Part shown: positions 9,828 to 18,664 of the stretch, in pieces | Layout: every line of letters begins with the position of its first letter | Position numbering within the stretch: position 1 is the stretch's first letter | Source of the DNA: an uncultured Gammaproteobacteria bacterium | GTDB lineage: Bacteria; Pseudomonadota; Gammaproteobacteria; Eutrophobiales; Eutrophobiaceae | Assembly: GCA_951812995.1 (NCBI GenBank) | Contig: CATOTD010000002.1 | Location: 441,468 to 505,467, forward strand | DNA: 64,000 nt | Reading direction: 5' to 3' | Notes under the pieces: model-generated | What the model was told of the DNA's origin: nothing | Seen by the model: the letters and a program-made list of their open reading frames with translations, nothing else | Database searches by the model: none | Position numbers and translations under genes: made by a program

Positions 9828-11381
9828 ATGCGCCTGGATAATGATTCAAAAAATGGTTTTAAAGAAATAAAGCCAGCACCATTTAGTAGTGTCGGCAAGA
9901 CCCCGACCGCATCATCCAAGGCAAATAGTCTCAGCCTTAAAACACGCACTATAGCATTCGCGATGGCGGCACTATTCATCAGCCTTATTATTGCCATTTT
10001 CTTTTTACCTCGCTGGGTGGCAGATAACAGTACGACCCTTAACCCTACTGTTGATACGACCCCGCCGTTGGCAACAAACGCGCCTAGTCTACCCATACCC
10101 GCGTCTGTCGCTTCTGAAAGCGTTGCCAACCCACTGTCAAAAGACGCTAATATGGCGTTTAGAAAAGAGGCACAAACATCTCTACAAGCAGTATTGGAAA
10201 AACAGAAAATACTCGAAGAAAACAATGCCCTCGTCTGGGCCGGGGAAGCATACGCCACCGGTCTAAACCACACGATGAGGGGTGATACATTTTACAATCA
10301 GCAACAATTCGCAAAAGCAGTTGAGGCATATCAACAAGCCTTGACAATTTTTAATACCCTGTACGATAAAATGGATCTGTTATATCAAGAAAATATAGCC
10401 CGTGGATTAAATGCGTTGGAGCAAGGCGATGCTGCATTGGCAAAGCATGCTTTTGAGACAGCATCATTATTTACCGATGCGTCGCAACAAGCAGCACAGG
10501 GTCTTGAGCGCGCCCAAACACTCGATGCTGTTTTTAGCAACATTGAACAAGGCGATAATGCACTTGCCGATGGTCGCCTAGCGGCGGCAAAGAAGGCTTA
10601 CCAAACGGCACTTGAACTTGATCCTGCCACCCTGCTTGCCAAACAGAAACTACGGGAGACAAATCGTTTATTAGTCGATAAACAATTCAATGATGTCATG
10701 TCAGCCGGATATGTTGCCTTGGATCAAGGTAATTTTGCCACGGCCTTACGTCAATTTAATAAGGCCTTGGCCATACAACCTGATGCAGATGATGCTAGAG
10801 AGGCCTTACAGCAAACCAGACACCAGGCAACAGCATTTGATATTGCAAACACCTTGAAAAAAGCTGCCGCAAGCGAAAAAAATGAACAATGGCAGATGGC
10901 CGTTGATCTTTATAATCATGCCTTAACGCTTGAAAAAAATCTTGCAGTGGCGCAAACAGGAAAACAAAGAGCGCAAGCGCGTTTGGCCATCAAGCAACGC
11001 TTGGAGAAAATACTGTCACAACCAGAACGGCTTAATGATAAAAAGATACACGCTGAAGTAAGTGCTTATTACAATAAAATCGATAAGCTCGATAATAAAG
11101 GAATTATATTGGCCAAACAATTAGCCGATCTTGAAATGCTGTTACAGGTGAGCGCAACACCCGTAAAGATACGACTACAATCTGATAATTTAACGGATGT
11201 AGTCATATACAAGGTTGGCGATATGGGAATATTTGAAACTAAAGAGATGCGTCTGCGACCCGGCAAGTATGTTGCTGTCGGCAGGCGTAATGGTTATCGA
11301 GATGTGCGCGTAGAATTTGTAGTTTCTCAAGAAACCAGTCGACAGATAGTAGAAATATCGGCAAAAGAAAAAATTAATTAA
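9828..11381 (+). CDS. Single-span membrane protein with periplasmic TPR repeats
   Basis: A 517-residue protein. A short cytoplasmic N-terminus (1-40) leads to one transmembrane helix (about 41-60, TIAFAMAALFISLIIAIFFL). A Ser/Thr/Pro linker follows, then tandem TPR units from about 140 to 390. These include YNQQQFAKAVEAYQQALTIF, DGRLAAAKKAYQTALELDP and QGNFATALRQFNKALAIQP. The C-terminal ~80 residues are beta-rich (RLQSDNLTDVVIYKVGDMG, LRPGKYVAVGRRNGYRDVRV) and resemble a PEGA-type fold. It would act as a protein-interaction scaffold on the periplasmic side. It is 5 bases from the PEGA/FGE-like gene, a spacing typical of translationally linked subunits. Confidence 0.8.
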   Translation: MRLDNDSKNGFKEIKPAPFSSVGKTPTASSKANSLSLKTRTIAFAMAALFISLIIAIFFLPRWVADNSTTLNPTVDTTPPLATNAPSLPIPASVASESVANPLSKDANMAFRKEAQTSLQAVLEKQKILEENNALVWAGEAYATGLNHTMRGDTFYNQQQFAKAVEAYQQALTIFNTLYDKMDLLYQENIARGLNALEQGDAALAKHAFETASLFTDASQQAAQGLERAQTLDAVFSNIEQGDNALADGRLAAAKKAYQTALELDPATLLAKQKLRETNRLLVDKQFNDVMSAGYVALDQGNFATALRQFNKALAIQPDADDAREALQQTRHQATAFDIANTLKKAAASEKNEQWQMAVDLYNHALTLEKNLAVAQTGKQRAQARLAIKQRLEKILSQPERLNDKKIHAEVSAYYNKIDKLDNKGIILAKQLADLEMLLQVSATPVKIRLQSDNLTDVVIYKVGDMGIFETKEMRLRPGKYVAVGRRNGYRDVRVEFVVSQETSRQIVEISAKEKIN

Positions 11382-11386
11382 CGATT

Positions 11387-13438
11387 ATGTCGCATATTGA
11401 GCCTGTCAACTTTGAACCCGCAAAGCCACAGAAATCGGCCGCTGTAAGAACCCACTCATTTTTATTGAAAAGCACACTTTTTTCTGTATTACTGATACTT
11501 GTTTTCATTACATGGTTCCTGCTTAGCAGTAAGTCAGTACGTATCACAACACAAGCGGAGACGGCTACTGTCACAATCCATGCGCCTCTAAAACTAGCAT
11601 TAGCAGAACGTTATCTGCTAAGGGAAGGTGAGTATGCCATCGAGATACGTGCGGCGGGTTATCAGACACTCAATAAAACCTTGCCGGTTGGAGAACAACA
11701 AAACCAGACATTCAACTACACCTTGCTGCCCCTGCCGGGCCACTTGAACATTGACGTTGATGTTACCCCCGCTAAAATTTTTATGGACGATATTGAGCAA
11801 GGTATATCACCCATGACACTTGAGAGACTTGAGGCTGGAACACACAGGATCAGAATTGAGGCCGAACGTTATTTTCCGCATGAACAAGTTGTAGAAATTG
11901 AAGGTAAAGACAAGACACAAAATTTAAATATTGCACTTAAACCGGCCTGGGCAGACATTACATTCGCGACTGATCCAACGACAGCGCGCATATTGATAGC
12001 GGATACATTCTTGGCAAACACTCCATCGACAATAGAACTGCGAGAAGGGAAACATAACGTCAGGATCAAAAAATCTGGTTTCAAGGACTGGCAAAAAAAA
12101 ATTCATGTGACTGCTGGGGAAAACACGGCCTTTACAGATATAAAACTTGAGCCGGCGGCTGCAACGCTGTTTGTCGAATCTAATCCTGCTGGCGCAAATG
12201 TGATTGTTAATGGCAATTATGTCGGTAAAACGCCTTTGGAAACAGCCATTGATCCTGGGCAAACAGCGACTGTACGCCTCTATAAACAAGGTTTTCTTGC
12301 GCGTATAAACAAGGTCAAGATTGATGCGGGTCATAGTAAGAAGCTACATATAACAATGTCCCCTGAACTTGTCGAAGTCGAATTTCAAATTAAGCCGACC
12401 GATGCCAGGATCTACATCAACGATAAACCTGTTCAGTTATCAGGATCGACATTGGCATTACCCGCAACGCAACAAAATATATCCATTCGTAAAGACGGCT
12501 ATGTTGATTACAACACCAGCATTACGCCCATCTCCGGAATTGAGCAACGCGTAAACGCTACATTAAAATCACTGCGGCAACAAAAGCTGGAAAACATCAA
12601 ACCTGTGATTACAAGTAAAGCCGGGCAAAAACTTAAACTGTTTTATCCATACGCTGTTACCATGGGGGCATCGCGTCGAGAACCAGGTCGGCGGGCTAAC
12701 GAAACCCAACAAAAAATCGAATTGAAACGCCCCTTTTATCTTGGCATAAACGAGGTTACAAACGCTGAATTTCGTTTATTCAAAAGTGACCATGACACCG
12801 GCTCTTCGCAAGGCCACAGTTTGAATCATGACAAACAACCTGTCGCTAATGTCGACTGGGAAGATGCCGCGAAATTTTGTAACTGGTTAAGCCAACAGGA
12901 GTCGTTGCAACCCTTTTATAAAATTATCGACAACAAGGTGAGTGTTTTTGACCCCACTGCTGATGGTTATCGCTTACCGACTGAGGCTGAATGGGCTTGG
13001 GCTGCTAGAAGTATCAATGCGGCGGATGCGCTATTAAAATTCCCCTGGGGAAACACGCAACGCGACAAAATGCCGCCTGGCAAAAATAGCGGCAACTATG
13101 CCGACAGCAGTGCTGCTGATTTTTTAGGCAATACGATTGCTGATTTTAATGACGGATTCGCTGTCGCAGCGCCAGTCGGTAGCTTCGACCCTAACCAAAA
13201 AGGGTTGTATGATATGGGCGGCAATGTTGCAGAATGGGTCAACGATTACTATGCAGTCAAGGCAAGTAGCCGTAATACAAGCATCGATCCAATGGGGAGT
13301 GCAAAAGGAACGTTTCATGTTGTTCGGGGTTCGTCATGGGCGCATGGCACTATAACTGAATTGCGCTTATCGTTTCGGGATTATGCTGATAAACCGCGTG
13401 AAGACCTTGGTTTTAGAGTCGCTCGCTATCTTGAATAA
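11387..13438 (+). CDS. Membrane-anchored PEGA-repeat protein with FGE-sulfatase-like domain
   Basis: A 683-residue protein. The N-terminus is cytoplasmic; one transmembrane helix lies at about 25-46. About five PEGA-like beta repeats cover roughly 50-400, seen as GEYAIEIRAAGYQT, AGTHRIRIEAERYFPHE, EGKHNVRIKKSGFKDW and SNPAGANVIVNGNYVGKTPL. The C-terminal ~270 residues are an FGE-sulfatase (SUMF1-type) fold: YLGINEVTNAEFRLF, PVANVDWEDAAKFCNWLS, YRLPTEAEWAWAAR, PWGN, GLYDMGGNVAEWVNDYY, VVRGSSW and LGFRVAR. I see only one Cys in the whole protein (KFCNWL), so the two-cysteine formylglycine-generating chemistry is unlikely and the domain is probably a binding module. The protein is co-encoded with the ExbB/MotA-like channel and the vWA proteins. 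Confidence 0.85.
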   Translation: MSHIEPVNFEPAKPQKSAAVRTHSFLLKSTLFSVLLILVFITWFLLSSKSVRITTQAETATVTIHAPLKLALAERYLLREGEYAIEIRAAGYQTLNKTLPVGEQQNQTFNYTLLPLPGHLNIDVDVTPAKIFMDDIEQGISPMTLERLEAGTHRIRIEAERYFPHEQVVEIEGKDKTQNLNIALKPAWADITFATDPTTARILIADTFLANTPSTIELREGKHNVRIKKSGFKDWQKKIHVTAGENTAFTDIKLEPAAATLFVESNPAGANVIVNGNYVGKTPLETAIDPGQTATVRLYKQGFLARINKVKIDAGHSKKLHITMSPELVEVEFQIKPTDARIYINDKPVQLSGSTLALPATQQNISIRKDGYVDYNTSITPISGIEQRVNATLKSLRQQKLENIKPVITSKAGQKLKLFYPYAVTMGASRREPGRRANETQQKIELKRPFYLGINEVTNAEFRLFKSDHDTGSSQGHSLNHDKQPVANVDWEDAAKFCNWLSQQESLQPFYKIIDNKVSVFDPTADGYRLPTEAEWAWAARSINAADALLKFPWGNTQRDKMPPGKNSGNYADSSAADFLGNTIADFNDGFAVAAPVGSFDPNQKGLYDMGGNVAEWVNDYYAVKASSRNTSIDPMGSAKGTFHVVRGSSWAHGTITELRLSFRDYADKPREDLGFRVARYLE

Positions 13439-13455
13439 GATGCATAAATAAAGAC

Positions 13456-13668
13456 ATGATTAAAATATTATTTTTATTTTTACTGTTATCGGGTCCTGTC
13501 CTTGCTAAAGGAGAAGGCGACGAAAATACATCCGCCACAAAAAATGAGCAAACTGCAGCACCCGATAATACGCCGCCTATCGCATCGACAGTCCAGACAC
13601 CGGATACTTTTGTTCCGACTGAAACCCTATCTCAAGATGTGTCCATTGCTTTCCCGGTAGACATATAA
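13456..13668 (+). CDS. Small exported protein in the envelope operon
   Basis: A 70-residue protein: a signal peptide of about 17 residues (MIKILFLFLLLSGPVLA, then KGEG) followed by a short, disordered, Thr/Asn/Pro-rich mature peptide (DNTPPIASTVQTPDTFVP). No domain is recognised. It is 17 bases after the PEGA/FGE gene and 15 bases before the channel gene, with the stop followed by an AAAGGA-type ribosome site for the next gene. The spacing and the real signal peptide argue that it is a genuine subunit rather than a chance frame. Confidence 0.65.
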   Translation: MIKILFLFLLLSGPVLAKGEGDENTSATKNEQTAAPDNTPPIASTVQTPDTFVPTETLSQDVSIAFPVDI

Positions 13669-13683
13669 AAGGACGCGCTGATC

Positions 13684-14487
13684 ATGCTGAATAAACACAA
13701 TCCCCTATCTGGTTTTTTATATCAAGTAATGGCCTTGTTTGTATCACTCATTATTGTGCACACGCTATATGTCACCGTCATTCGCCCTAATGCTGATGCC
13801 ATACTAGAGCAACAAGCAAGACAACAAGCGGCAGGCCAGGCAATAGAAAATGAACGTTCCATATACATAGTGCTGAAAGATTTTGAACAAGAAGCGTGCT
13901 TTATATTGGCATTATGGGTGTTTGCGATTATGGGTTTGAAAACGGCGACAATCCTGAAAGAACGTGCCTTATTATCTCGAACCCTGATCAATATCAGCCC
14001 TGGCACCAGCTTGTTGCCTGAAGACACGCGGGAATTTTCGAGACCAATACAAAATCTGGATGAGATTGAACAAACCTACTTATTACCGCGAGCGTTGCTG
14101 TCGGGTTTGCAACGCTTTGGCTCAACGAAAAATATTCAGGATGTTGCCATAACCATTAAGGATATTTGTGAACATGAATCTGAGCGGCTCGATTCAGAAT
14201 TATCCATGGTGCGCTATATCATCTGGGCTATTCCATCTATCGGCTTTATCGGCACCGTGCGCGGTATTGGTGCAGCCCTTGGTCAAGCACACAAAGCGGT
14301 TGAAGGTGATATTCTCGGTGTTACATTAAGTTTGGGTGTGGCCTTTAACTCAACCTTTGTGGCGTTGATCATCAGCATTTTTATTATGTTTTTAATGCAT
14401 CAATTACAACTCTTGCAAGAACGATTTGTGCTCGATACACAACGCTATTGCGATGTAAGCCTGATACGCCATCTTAAGGCACTATAA
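13684..14487 (+). CDS. MotA/TolQ/ExbB-type proton-channel protein
   Basis: A 267-residue inner-membrane protein. Hydrophobic helices lie at about 10-32, 72-90, 184-205 and 220-245, with a periplasmic loop after the first. The family core is clear: PSIGFIGTVRGIGAALGQ, then LSLGVAFNSTFVALIISIF, the pore-lining helix pair of TolQ/ExbB/MotA proteins. Such proteins form pentamers around a dimer of a single-span partner (TolR, ExbD or MotB) and use ion flow to move it. No TolR/ExbD/MotB gene is adjacent; the two vWA proteins downstream carry ExbD-like membrane anchors and are the best candidate partners. The gene starts 15 bases after the small exported protein and is 11 bases from the actin-like gene. 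Confidence 0.85.
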   Translation: MLNKHNPLSGFLYQVMALFVSLIIVHTLYVTVIRPNADAILEQQARQQAAGQAIENERSIYIVLKDFEQEACFILALWVFAIMGLKTATILKERALLSRTLINISPGTSLLPEDTREFSRPIQNLDEIEQTYLLPRALLSGLQRFGSTKNIQDVAITIKDICEHESERLDSELSMVRYIIWAIPSIGFIGTVRGIGAALGQAHKAVEGDILGVTLSLGVAFNSTFVALIISIFIMFLMHQLQLLQERFVLDTQRYCDVSLIRHLKAL

Positions 14488-14498
14488 AAAGTCTGATT

Positions 14499-15794
14499 AT
14501 GAAATCATTTACTGTGGTTGATCTTAATGATGCCAATATACGTGTTGCTAGAGACGAACAGGTGCTGGTGCGCAGTCCGGGTTACGCCGTCATCAAGGAC
14601 GACAAGATTGCTTTAGGATCGCAAGCGGCAAGACTAACACGCTTATATCCACGCAGTAGCCATAATGATTTTTGGTATCGCCTTGGTCAAGAAGCGATCC
14701 AATCAATGTCAAAACAGATCCGACATAATGCCGATCTGGCTTATATGCAGCTAGCCGAGATCAATGAGCAAGCAGGTAAACCGGCAAGCTGTCTGTTTGC
14801 TGTGCCTGCTAGCTTCAATCCCGAACAACTAGGATTGCTCCTCGGTCTACTTAAAGCGGCCAATTTTCAAGAGGTCAGACTCGTTGATAGCGCGTTACTC
14901 GCCTCAATCAAGGCATTGCATAAAGGTGAGCTACAGCATCTGGATATGCAACTACATCAAACTGTGCTCACACGCCTCGTAACCGATGATAAGCATCAGG
15001 TCGTTGCAACCGATATCTCACCAGAAGTCGGGATATTAAACATCCATGAACAATGTGCGAAATTGATCAGCGATGAATTTATCAACCAATCCCGTTTTGA
15101 TCCACATCACAATGCCGAGACCGAGCAACTGCTGTTTGAAAAAGTGCCTGCTTGTCTCAGGACGTTGACCAGTGCTTCCATGAGTAAGATAAATATTGAA
15201 TATCAAGCGCAATCGTATAGTGCAAATATTACGCGCGAGGCGATTCTGCGACAGATAACGCCGCTGTATGAAGCTGTCTACAAACATATAAAACATACCA
15301 CGCCATTGTTATTAAGCCATCGTTTTGCTGATTTACCCGGCTTTTCAGAAGGTCTCAACAATGCTTGCATATTGGATGAATTTGCCATATTTGCCGTAGC
15401 AAAAGACTACACTGCATATTTTAGTGACATCGATCCGAATACAAACTACTTATCCGAATTACCCATACTTAACGTAGCAGAAAGACCAACAAGCCAGGTT
15501 AATATAAATGCATCTACGCCAGACATCACGCATATACTGATTGAGAATATCGCTCACCGACTTGATGGGCCATGTTTTTATTTTTCTGCCGTTCATCAAC
15601 TCGAAACCACACTAAGTACCAACAGCGAATATTCGATTCGATTGCAAAATGGGCATTATTTCATACAAGCGGAAAATAATGCTCAAATCGTTGTCAATGA
15701 GACGATCCTAAAAGACACGATGCTGTTAAGTCTGGGCGACAAAATAAAAACATCTGCGGCGAAAACAGCTTCAATCCTGATTAAGGTGCGCTAA
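14499..15794 (+). CDS. Actin/Hsp70-like ATPase-fold protein with FHA-like C-terminus
   Basis: A 431-residue cytoplasmic protein, no signal peptide. The N-terminal part has the order of an Hsp70/actin-type nucleotide-binding fold: a beta hairpin start (FTVVDLNDANIRVAR), then IALGSQAARLTRLYPRSSHN, CLFAVPASFNPEQLGLLLGL (compare the VPA motif of DnaK), VRLVDSALLASIKAL, and a late DLPGFSEGLNN. Canonical phosphate loops (DLGGG) are not obvious, so ATP binding may be degenerate. The last ~90 residues end in IVVNETILKDTMLLSLGDKI, which looks like the end of an FHA domain. In the context it could couple the channel to the cytoplasm. Fold assignment is moderate; biochemical role unknown. Confidence 0.65.
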   Translation: MKSFTVVDLNDANIRVARDEQVLVRSPGYAVIKDDKIALGSQAARLTRLYPRSSHNDFWYRLGQEAIQSMSKQIRHNADLAYMQLAEINEQAGKPASCLFAVPASFNPEQLGLLLGLLKAANFQEVRLVDSALLASIKALHKGELQHLDMQLHQTVLTRLVTDDKHQVVATDISPEVGILNIHEQCAKLISDEFINQSRFDPHHNAETEQLLFEKVPACLRTLTSASMSKINIEYQAQSYSANITREAILRQITPLYEAVYKHIKHTTPLLLSHRFADLPGFSEGLNNACILDEFAIFAVAKDYTAYFSDIDPNTNYLSELPILNVAERPTSQVNINASTPDITHILIENIAHRLDGPCFYFSAVHQLETTLSTNSEYSIRLQNGHYFIQAENNAQIVVNETILKDTMLLSLGDKIKTSAAKTASILIKVR

Positions 15795-15798
15795 CGCA

Positions 15799-16893
15799 AT
15801 GGCCCGCAACCGGCGGCAAATTGCGCCCTCCAACTTGTCATTTCTGGATATTATGTCGTGTGGTTTTGGTGCCGCGGTATTGCTGTTTTTGATTATCAAA
15901 CACAATATTGATAGCGACATATCATCACCGCTGAACATCACCGCACCCGATCTGCAATCTGAAATATCACTACTCGAAGAGGAAATACACCTTGGTGAAA
16001 AAAATCTTGTTGCCATAAAAAACACGATAGAAGAGATTGAACAAGAAATTTTGATAACACAAGGACTAGCACAGAAAATTGAAAAAGAAATAGCCGCACT
16101 CAGTGGCCGCCAGAAAGACCTACTCGTAACCCGTGATGATGCCAAAGTGGATAGCCTTAAATCCGATCTAATCAAACTCGAACAACAGAAAAAAAACCTG
16201 GAAAAAAAACTGGATGAAGCGGGTGTTGCCTCACGCAAGTTTGTGGGTGATGGCGATCGTGCCTACGTCTCGGGGCTAAAGATGAGCGGCAAATATTTAT
16301 TAATATTGCTTGATAGCTCAGCTAGTATGCTCGATAAAACCATAGTCAATATAATACGCCGACGCAATATGTCGGAAGATCGGAAACGTAACGCGCCGAA
16401 GTGGCAACATGCAATCAGGATCGTAGAATGGTTGGCCGCCAAATTTCCTCTCGACAGCCAATTTCAGATCTATCACTTCAATACCGATGTCGAACCATTA
16501 GTCACCAATAGCCAGGGTCGATGGCTGTATGTTAAGGATAAAAATAAATTGGATGACGCATTTACGCGCCTTGCGCAGTTAGCACCTACTCAGGGTACGA
16601 ATCTGGAAAAAGCCTTTATGGCGGTTAATCGACTTAATCCAAAACCCGATAGTATTTATCTCATCACTGATGGTTTACCGACGCAAGGTGCAAAGCCACC
16701 ACGCAATACGACTATCTCCAGCAAAGATAGAATGTTGCTTTTCGATAAAGCCGTAAAAAAACTTTCCGACCGTATACCCGTGAATATAATCCTCACGCCT
16801 ATCGAAGGTGATCCGAATGCGGCGATTACCTATTGGCGACTCGCACGCGCAACGCAAGGTTCTTTTATGAGCCCGGCAAGCGATTGGCCGTAA
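15799..16893 (+). CDS. vWA-domain protein 1 with ExbD/TolR-like membrane anchor
   Basis: A 364-residue protein. The N-terminal anchor has SNLSFLDIMSCGFGAAVLLF: an Asp (D17) at the start of a single transmembrane helix, the same arrangement as the PFIDV helix of ExbD/TolR and the MotB helix. A long coiled coil follows (about 52-142, LLEEEIHLGEKNLVAIKN and LIKLEQQKKNLEKKL). A von Willebrand A domain covers 165-364 with a complete MIDAS: LLDSSASM (D172-x-S-x-S), a Thr in TQGTNLEKA and the Asp of YLITDGLPTQG. It would bind a divalent metal and a partner protein in the periplasm. The start is 4 bases after the stop of the actin-like gene and it is paralogous to the next gene. Confidence 0.85.
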   Translation: MARNRRQIAPSNLSFLDIMSCGFGAAVLLFLIIKHNIDSDISSPLNITAPDLQSEISLLEEEIHLGEKNLVAIKNTIEEIEQEILITQGLAQKIEKEIAALSGRQKDLLVTRDDAKVDSLKSDLIKLEQQKKNLEKKLDEAGVASRKFVGDGDRAYVSGLKMSGKYLLILLDSSASMLDKTIVNIIRRRNMSEDRKRNAPKWQHAIRIVEWLAAKFPLDSQFQIYHFNTDVEPLVTNSQGRWLYVKDKNKLDDAFTRLAQLAPTQGTNLEKAFMAVNRLNPKPDSIYLITDGLPTQGAKPPRNTTISSKDRMLLFDKAVKKLSDRIPVNIILTPIEGDPNAAITYWRLARATQGSFMSPASDWP

Positions 16894-16902
16894 AATAATA
16901 AT

Positions 16903-17895
16903 ATGAAAAAACGCCGCAATACGGACCTATTCAGTCTTTCTTTCCTCGACATCATCACTTGTGGTTTTGGTGCCATTATTCTGTTATTGGTGATCACTAA
17001 AACCGGTATACCAACAACCGTCATCGAACCCGCACCTGATATGCAAACGGATGGATTGGTGCGTGATCTGCAAAACAGATTATTTGAGATCCGAGGCGAG
17101 ACAACCCTGTTCAATCGTGAATTGAAAGACAAACAGGAACAAATATCAAGCTGGACTGAACGTATCGCCCGCTTAAAACGCGATAAAAATAGCACAAAAA
17201 ATAAATTGGACAATTTACAAGATGAGTCTTCCGTCCAATCCAGCATCACAAATCAATTCGAGACGGCAAAGCAGATGCTTACAAAAGAGATGCGACGACT
17301 ATTGGCCAAACTTAAAAATGCTGACACCAGTCTGGTCGGCGGTATTCCGGTTGATAGTGAGTACATTATTTTTATCGTTGATACATCCGGTAGTATGATC
17401 AATGCAAACTGGGAGAAGATGATCAAACAACTCACGACCACTTTAGATGTTTATCCAAATGTAAAAGGCTTACAAATCATGAGTGATATGGGCGGTTATT
17501 TATTTTCTCAATATCGTGGTAAATGGATCCCGGATACCCCAAGACGTCGACGGTCCATAATCAAGAATCTTCGGGCTTGGAACACCTTTAGTAACAGCAG
17601 TCCGGTTGAAGGCATCACCCACGCGATTCGCATTTTTTATGATCCAAACAAGAAAATAAGTATCTATGTATTTGGCGATGAATTTACTGGAAAATCAATA
17701 CGCTACGCTAGCAAAACCATTGATAAACTCAACCCGAAGGACAGCAATGGTAATGTCAAAATACGTATCCACGGTGTCGGTTTCCCCATTCCAGAAAACG
17801 CGCCAGAACATTTTCAGATCACCAACCAACGCTTCGCCACATTGATGCGAGAAATCAGCCAAAATAATGCGGGCACCTTTATCGGACTTAACTGA
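16903..17895 (+). CDS. vWA-domain protein 2 with ExbD/TolR-like membrane anchor
   Basis: A 330-residue paralogue of the previous protein. The anchor reads LSFLDIITCGFGAIILLLV with Asp at position 16, then a coiled-coil stretch (about 55-140) and a vWA domain with MIDAS start FIVDTSGSM (D160-x-S-G-S). The second loop is SPVEGI and the late Asp appears in YVFGDEFTG. Sequence between anchor and vWA domain is divergent from protein 1 while the anchor (SFLDI..CGFGA) is nearly identical, as expected if both anchors dock in the same channel. It starts 9 bases after its paralogue. Two such subunits could form a heterodimer inside a MotA/ExbB-type pentamer; that is inference. Confidence 0.85.
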   Translation: MKKRRNTDLFSLSFLDIITCGFGAIILLLVITKTGIPTTVIEPAPDMQTDGLVRDLQNRLFEIRGETTLFNRELKDKQEQISSWTERIARLKRDKNSTKNKLDNLQDESSVQSSITNQFETAKQMLTKEMRRLLAKLKNADTSLVGGIPVDSEYIIFIVDTSGSMINANWEKMIKQLTTTLDVYPNVKGLQIMSDMGGYLFSQYRGKWIPDTPRRRRSIIKNLRAWNTFSNSSPVEGITHAIRIFYDPNKKISIYVFGDEFTGKSIRYASKTIDKLNPKDSNGNVKIRIHGVGFPIPENAPEHFQITNQRFATLMREISQNNAGTFIGLN

Positions 17896-17977
17896 TGTTG
17901 AATCCATTAACATTGCAATCTTCGTTTATATCCAACATTGGGTATTGGCTTTCAGTCATTAAAAAATTCTTGAAATA

Positions 17978-18664
17978 ATGACACTACAATCATTAAGAAT
18001 CTGTTTAATGGCATTGTTGTTTTGCGCAATAACGGCAAAGACGTATGCCGATAACCCAATCTACTCCTGGCACGTCAGTGACTTGGCCCGCGCGCAGGAA
18101 AAGGAAATAAAATTAACCGATAAACAGGGACAATTTTTATACATCATCAATGTGCAACAAATGGTGTATTTATATGCCGCCATGATCAGTATTGCAGAAG
18201 CAGGAGAAATCCAGGCAGATTTTATTATCATCCCTGGTACGTTGCCCAATGCTTTCGCCGGAATAACGGAAAAGGATCAAGACTTTGTGGCTATAAATTT
18301 TGCAATGCTCGATATATTGGGTACGGATATGGATATGGCGGCGGCTTTACTAGGTCATGAACTCGCGCATCTGAAATTGAATCACGGTCGTAGCAACAAA
18401 AAGCAAGTCATCATCAATCAAGGCGGCAGTTTTTCAGCATCTGACACACGTTATAGTCGTGATAATGAACGCGAAGCTGATTACCTCGGAACAATATGGG
18501 CAGTCGAAGCAGGTTATGATCCAGAAGGCGCGGTTGCTTTACAAACAGTACTCTACAAATACTTCAAAAAAGTCGCATCCTCGTCGTTTAGCGCCTCGCA
18601 TCCATCAGGTATTGAACGTATTACAGTGCTCAAGTCATTAGCCCGTCGTCTATCAAACCGTTAG
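17978..18664 (+). CDS. Exported M48-family zinc metalloprotease
   Basis: A 228-residue protein with an N-terminal signal peptide (CLMALLFCAITAKTYA). The catalytic motif HELAH is at residues 127-131, followed by a third zinc ligand in NEREADYLGTIWAVEAGYDP, the M48 pattern also found in periplasmic BepA/LoiP-type proteases and Oma1. The final SASHPSGIERITVLK is the family's conserved 'THP..ERI' segment. It is smaller than BepA and lacks TPR repeats. It lies 82 bases after the second vWA gene on the same strand, so it is probably the last gene of the operon and may process or quality-control the complex. Its stop codon overlaps the stop of a convergent RTX gene by four bases. Confidence 0.8.
   Translation: MTLQSLRICLMALLFCAITAKTYADNPIYSWHVSDLARAQEKEIKLTDKQGQFLYIINVQQMVYLYAAMISIAEAGEIQADFIIIPGTLPNAFAGITEKDQDFVAINFAMLDILGTDMDMAAALLGHELAHLKLNHGRSNKKQVIINQGGSFSASDTRYSRDNEREADYLGTIWAVEAGYDPEGAVALQTVLYKYFKKVASSSFSASHPSGIERITVLKSLARRLSNR

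Noticed and set aside
13684-17895. Calling the channel and vWA genes a Zorya defence system or Tol-Pal
   Set aside because: There is no MotB/OmpA-type peptidoglycan-binding partner, no Zorya helicase or nuclease, and no TolA, TolB or Pal. Only the channel fold is shared.
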